From an uncultured Eubacterium sp. (GTDB taxonomy: Bacteria; Bacillota; Clostridia; Oscillospirales; Acutalibacteraceae): 6,950 nucleotides of DNA. The stretch is taken from the NCBI GenBank assembly GCA_945979635.1, contig CAMFPZ010000046.1, positions 1 through 6,950 of the forward strand. Reading direction: 5' to 3'. Shown here piece by piece: positions 5,839-6,950 of this stretch. Under the pieces are notes generated by a model. That model worked only from the letters and a program-made list of their open reading frames with translations, did not search any database and had not been told where the DNA came from. Numbering within the stretch: position 1 is the stretch's first letter; every line of letters starts with the position of its first letter. The translations under genes were made by a program, and so were the position numbers.

Positions 5839-6825
5839 ATGACTAAAATGAAGAAAATCCTCGCTTTAGGACTCGCAGGTGTGCTTGCTGTAGGTTTTGC
5901 AGCATGCAGCAACGGTGCTAAAGAAGAGGGCAAAAACGACGCTGCTTCAGCAAAGACAGGTTTTGCAGTAATCAATGCAATTAAGGATGACGAATACAAC
6001 AAGTCTGCAACAGCTCTTGAGCTTAACTCTGTAGCAGCTGCTGTTCTCGTTGATGCTGATGGCAAAATCATTGACGTTAAGATTGATGAGGCTCAAACAA
6101 AGACTGACCTCACAAAAGACAACGGCGATGTAGCTGACCTCAGAACAAAGCTTGCAAAGCAAGGCGACTACGGTATGAAGAACGCTTCCCCTATCCAAAA
6201 GGAATGGTTCGAGCAGGTTGCTGCTTTCGAAGCATGGGCAAAGGGCAAGACTGCTGACGAAATCAAGGCAGGTGTTGATGCAACAACAGGTTCTCCAACA
6301 GACGCTGACCTCAAGGCAGGCTGCACAATTTATGCAGGCGGCTTCGTAAACGCTGTAACAAAGGCTATCGCTGCTGCAACAGAATGCGGTGCAAAGACAA
6401 CTGATACCTTGAAGCTTTCACTCGCTACATCGAAGTCTTACCAGAGCAACGAAACCCTTCTTGAGTACGACACAGACTATGCAGTAGTTACTCTTGATGC
6501 AGAGGGTAAGATTACATCCTGCATCATCGATGCTTCTCAGGCAAAGTGCCCAATCGAGAATGGTGAGTTCAATGCAGTTAAGGGCGAATTCAAGTCAAAG
6601 AAGGAGCTCAAGGACGACTACGCAATGAGAGCTGCTTCTCCAATCCAGAAGGAATGGTTCGAGCAGGCTGCTCACTTTGAGTCATGGGCTATCGGCAAGA
6701 CTGCTGAAGAGGTTAAGGCTTGTGTTGGCGAAGATATGAAGCCGGCAGATGCTGACCTTAAGGCTGGTTGTACAATCACAATCGTTAGCATCGCTAACAA
6801 TGTAGCAAATGCTGCAACACTCTAA
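5839..6825 (+). CDS. Secreted lipoprotein with two FMN-binding-like domains, function unknown
   Basis: I do not recognise a named family. The 328-residue product starts with a lipoprotein signal: basic MTKMKK, hydrophobic core, and lipobox FAAC with C23 as the lipidated residue, so it should be anchored outside the cytoplasmic membrane. Two homologous units follow (about 42-178 and 191-328), both with an A-x-V-x-x-D-A-[DE]-G-K-I strand-turn, the exact block SPIQKEWFEQ (117-126, 267-276), a GKTA[DE]E[IV]KA segment and the block DADLKAGCTI (155-164, 304-313). The order strand-turn, helix, D-x-x-A-G-x-T-I, helix resembles the FMN_bind fold, and T163 and T312 fall where RnfG carries FMN, but Cys replaces the strongly conserved Ala before Thr. 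Flavin binding is therefore possible, not shown. The start is set by AAAGGAG at 5824-5830; ATG 5848 is an alternative. Strong promoter, strong ribosome site and AAG-rich Lys codon use suggest high expression. It may be an Rnf-linked redox or flavin carrier protein. Confidence 0.9.
   Translation: MTKMKKILALGLAGVLAVGFAACSNGAKEEGKNDAASAKTGFAVINAIKDDEYNKSATALELNSVAAAVLVDADGKIIDVKIDEAQTKTDLTKDNGDVADLRTKLAKQGDYGMKNASPIQKEWFEQVAAFEAWAKGKTADEIKAGVDATTGSPTDADLKAGCTIYAGGFVNAVTKAIAAATECGAKTTDTLKLSLATSKSYQSNETLLEYDTDYAVVTLDAEGKITSCIIDASQAKCPIENGEFNAVKGEFKSKKELKDDYAMRAASPIQKEWFEQAAHFESWAIGKTAEEVKACVGEDMKPADADLKAGCTITIVSIANNVANAATL
5962..6822 (+). repeat. Tandem domain duplication within the lipoprotein gene
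   Basis: Unit 1 is about 5962-6372 and unit 2 about 6409-6822. The identity reaches DNA level over AAGGAATGGTTCGAGCAGG at 6199-6217 and 6649-6667 (450-nt offset), with synonymous changes on both sides. Elsewhere the copies differ in sequence and slightly in spacing, so the duplication is real and not recent. Confidence 0.9.
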
Positions 6826-6846
6826 TTCAATATTAGAAACAAACCG

Positions 6847-6876
6847 CAAGGGAGTCACTTGACTCCCTTGTTTTTT
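6847..6876 (+). terminator. Strong intrinsic terminator after the lipoprotein gene
   Basis: CAAGGGAGTCA (6847-6857) and TGACTCCCTTG (6860-6870) are perfect complements; in practice a 10-bp stem with loop ACTT. A run of six T (6871-6876) follows. It starts 21 nt after the stop codon and is much more stable than the hairpin after rnfB. Confidence 0.92.
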
Positions 6877-6878
6877 GC

Positions 6879-6906
6879 TTGTTACCTTTTTTACATAATT
6901 TATAAT
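6879..6906 (+). promoter_or_regulatory. Possible promoter of a lost downstream gene
   Basis: TTGTTA (6879-6884), a 16-bp spacer and TATAAT (6901-6906) lie after the terminator and end exactly at the adapter junction. The -10 is perfect but the -35 matches only four of six positions in AT-rich DNA, so this is a weak call. Confidence 0.25.
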
Positions 6907-6950
6907 CTGTCTCTTATACACATCTCCGAGCCCACGAGACGTAGAGGAAT
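6907..6950 (-). other. Nextera/Tn5 sequencing adapter with index (artefact)
   Basis: Not genomic. Positions 6907-6925 are the reverse complement of the Tn5 mosaic end, 6926-6940 the read-2 adapter (CCGAGCCCACGAGAC), and 6941-6948 (GTAGAGGA) the index, which I recall as Nextera i7 N712. The final AT fits the start of the P7 sequence. The left contig end carries the same adapter and the same index in the opposite orientation. Confidence 0.98.

Noticed and set aside
1..6950. Terminal inverted repeats that could suggest a transposon or linear element
   Set aside because: The repeats match the Nextera read-2 adapter, Tn5 mosaic end and an index barcode; there is no transposase gene and no target duplication.

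Overview
The window is one contig from a low-to-moderate GC bacterium, most likely an anaerobic Clostridia-class Firmicute. The gene order rnfC-D-G-E-A-B, the strong AAGGAGG-type ribosome binding sites, the many Lys/Ile/Asn codons and the clostridial RnfB architecture all fit. No rRNA or other taxonomic marker is present, so the family cannot be named. Both ends (1-41 and 6907-6950) are not genomic: they are Illumina Nextera (Tn5 tagmentation) adapter with index bases. The biological insert is about 42-6906.

Layout: 42-85 is a short remnant of the leader upstream of rnfC. Positions 86-5746 hold a complete, tightly packed six-gene operon encoding the Rnf complex (ferredoxin:NAD+ oxidoreductase, an ion-translocating membrane complex). 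Genes overlap by 1-11 nt or are separated by 5-12 nt. Positions 5747-5838 are an intergenic region with an AT-rich hairpin at the rnfB stop, a near-consensus vegetative promoter (TTGACA-17-TAATAT) and copies of an 8-mer also found upstream of rnfC. Positions 5839-6825 encode a secreted lipoprotein with two related domains, followed by a strong intrinsic terminator at 6847-6876. No stretch above 300 bases lacks a gene.

How the parts work together: RnfB (six predicted [4Fe-4S] clusters) takes electrons from reduced ferredoxin. RnfA and RnfE form the membrane core with conserved Cys residues, RnfD and RnfG carry covalently bound FMN, and RnfC reduces NAD+. Electron flow drives Na+ or H+ export.

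Three things depart from the textbook operon. RnfG is about twice the usual length and has two full FMN-binding domains, each with its own flavinylation motif. RnfE has a Cys-rich C-terminal tail. The downstream lipoprotein has a tandem domain that resembles a diverged FMN-binding domain, with D-L-K-A-G-C-T-I where RnfG has D-A-I-S/A-G-A-T-I. It may be an extracytoplasmic redox partner of Rnf, made at high level from its own promoter; that role is inference.
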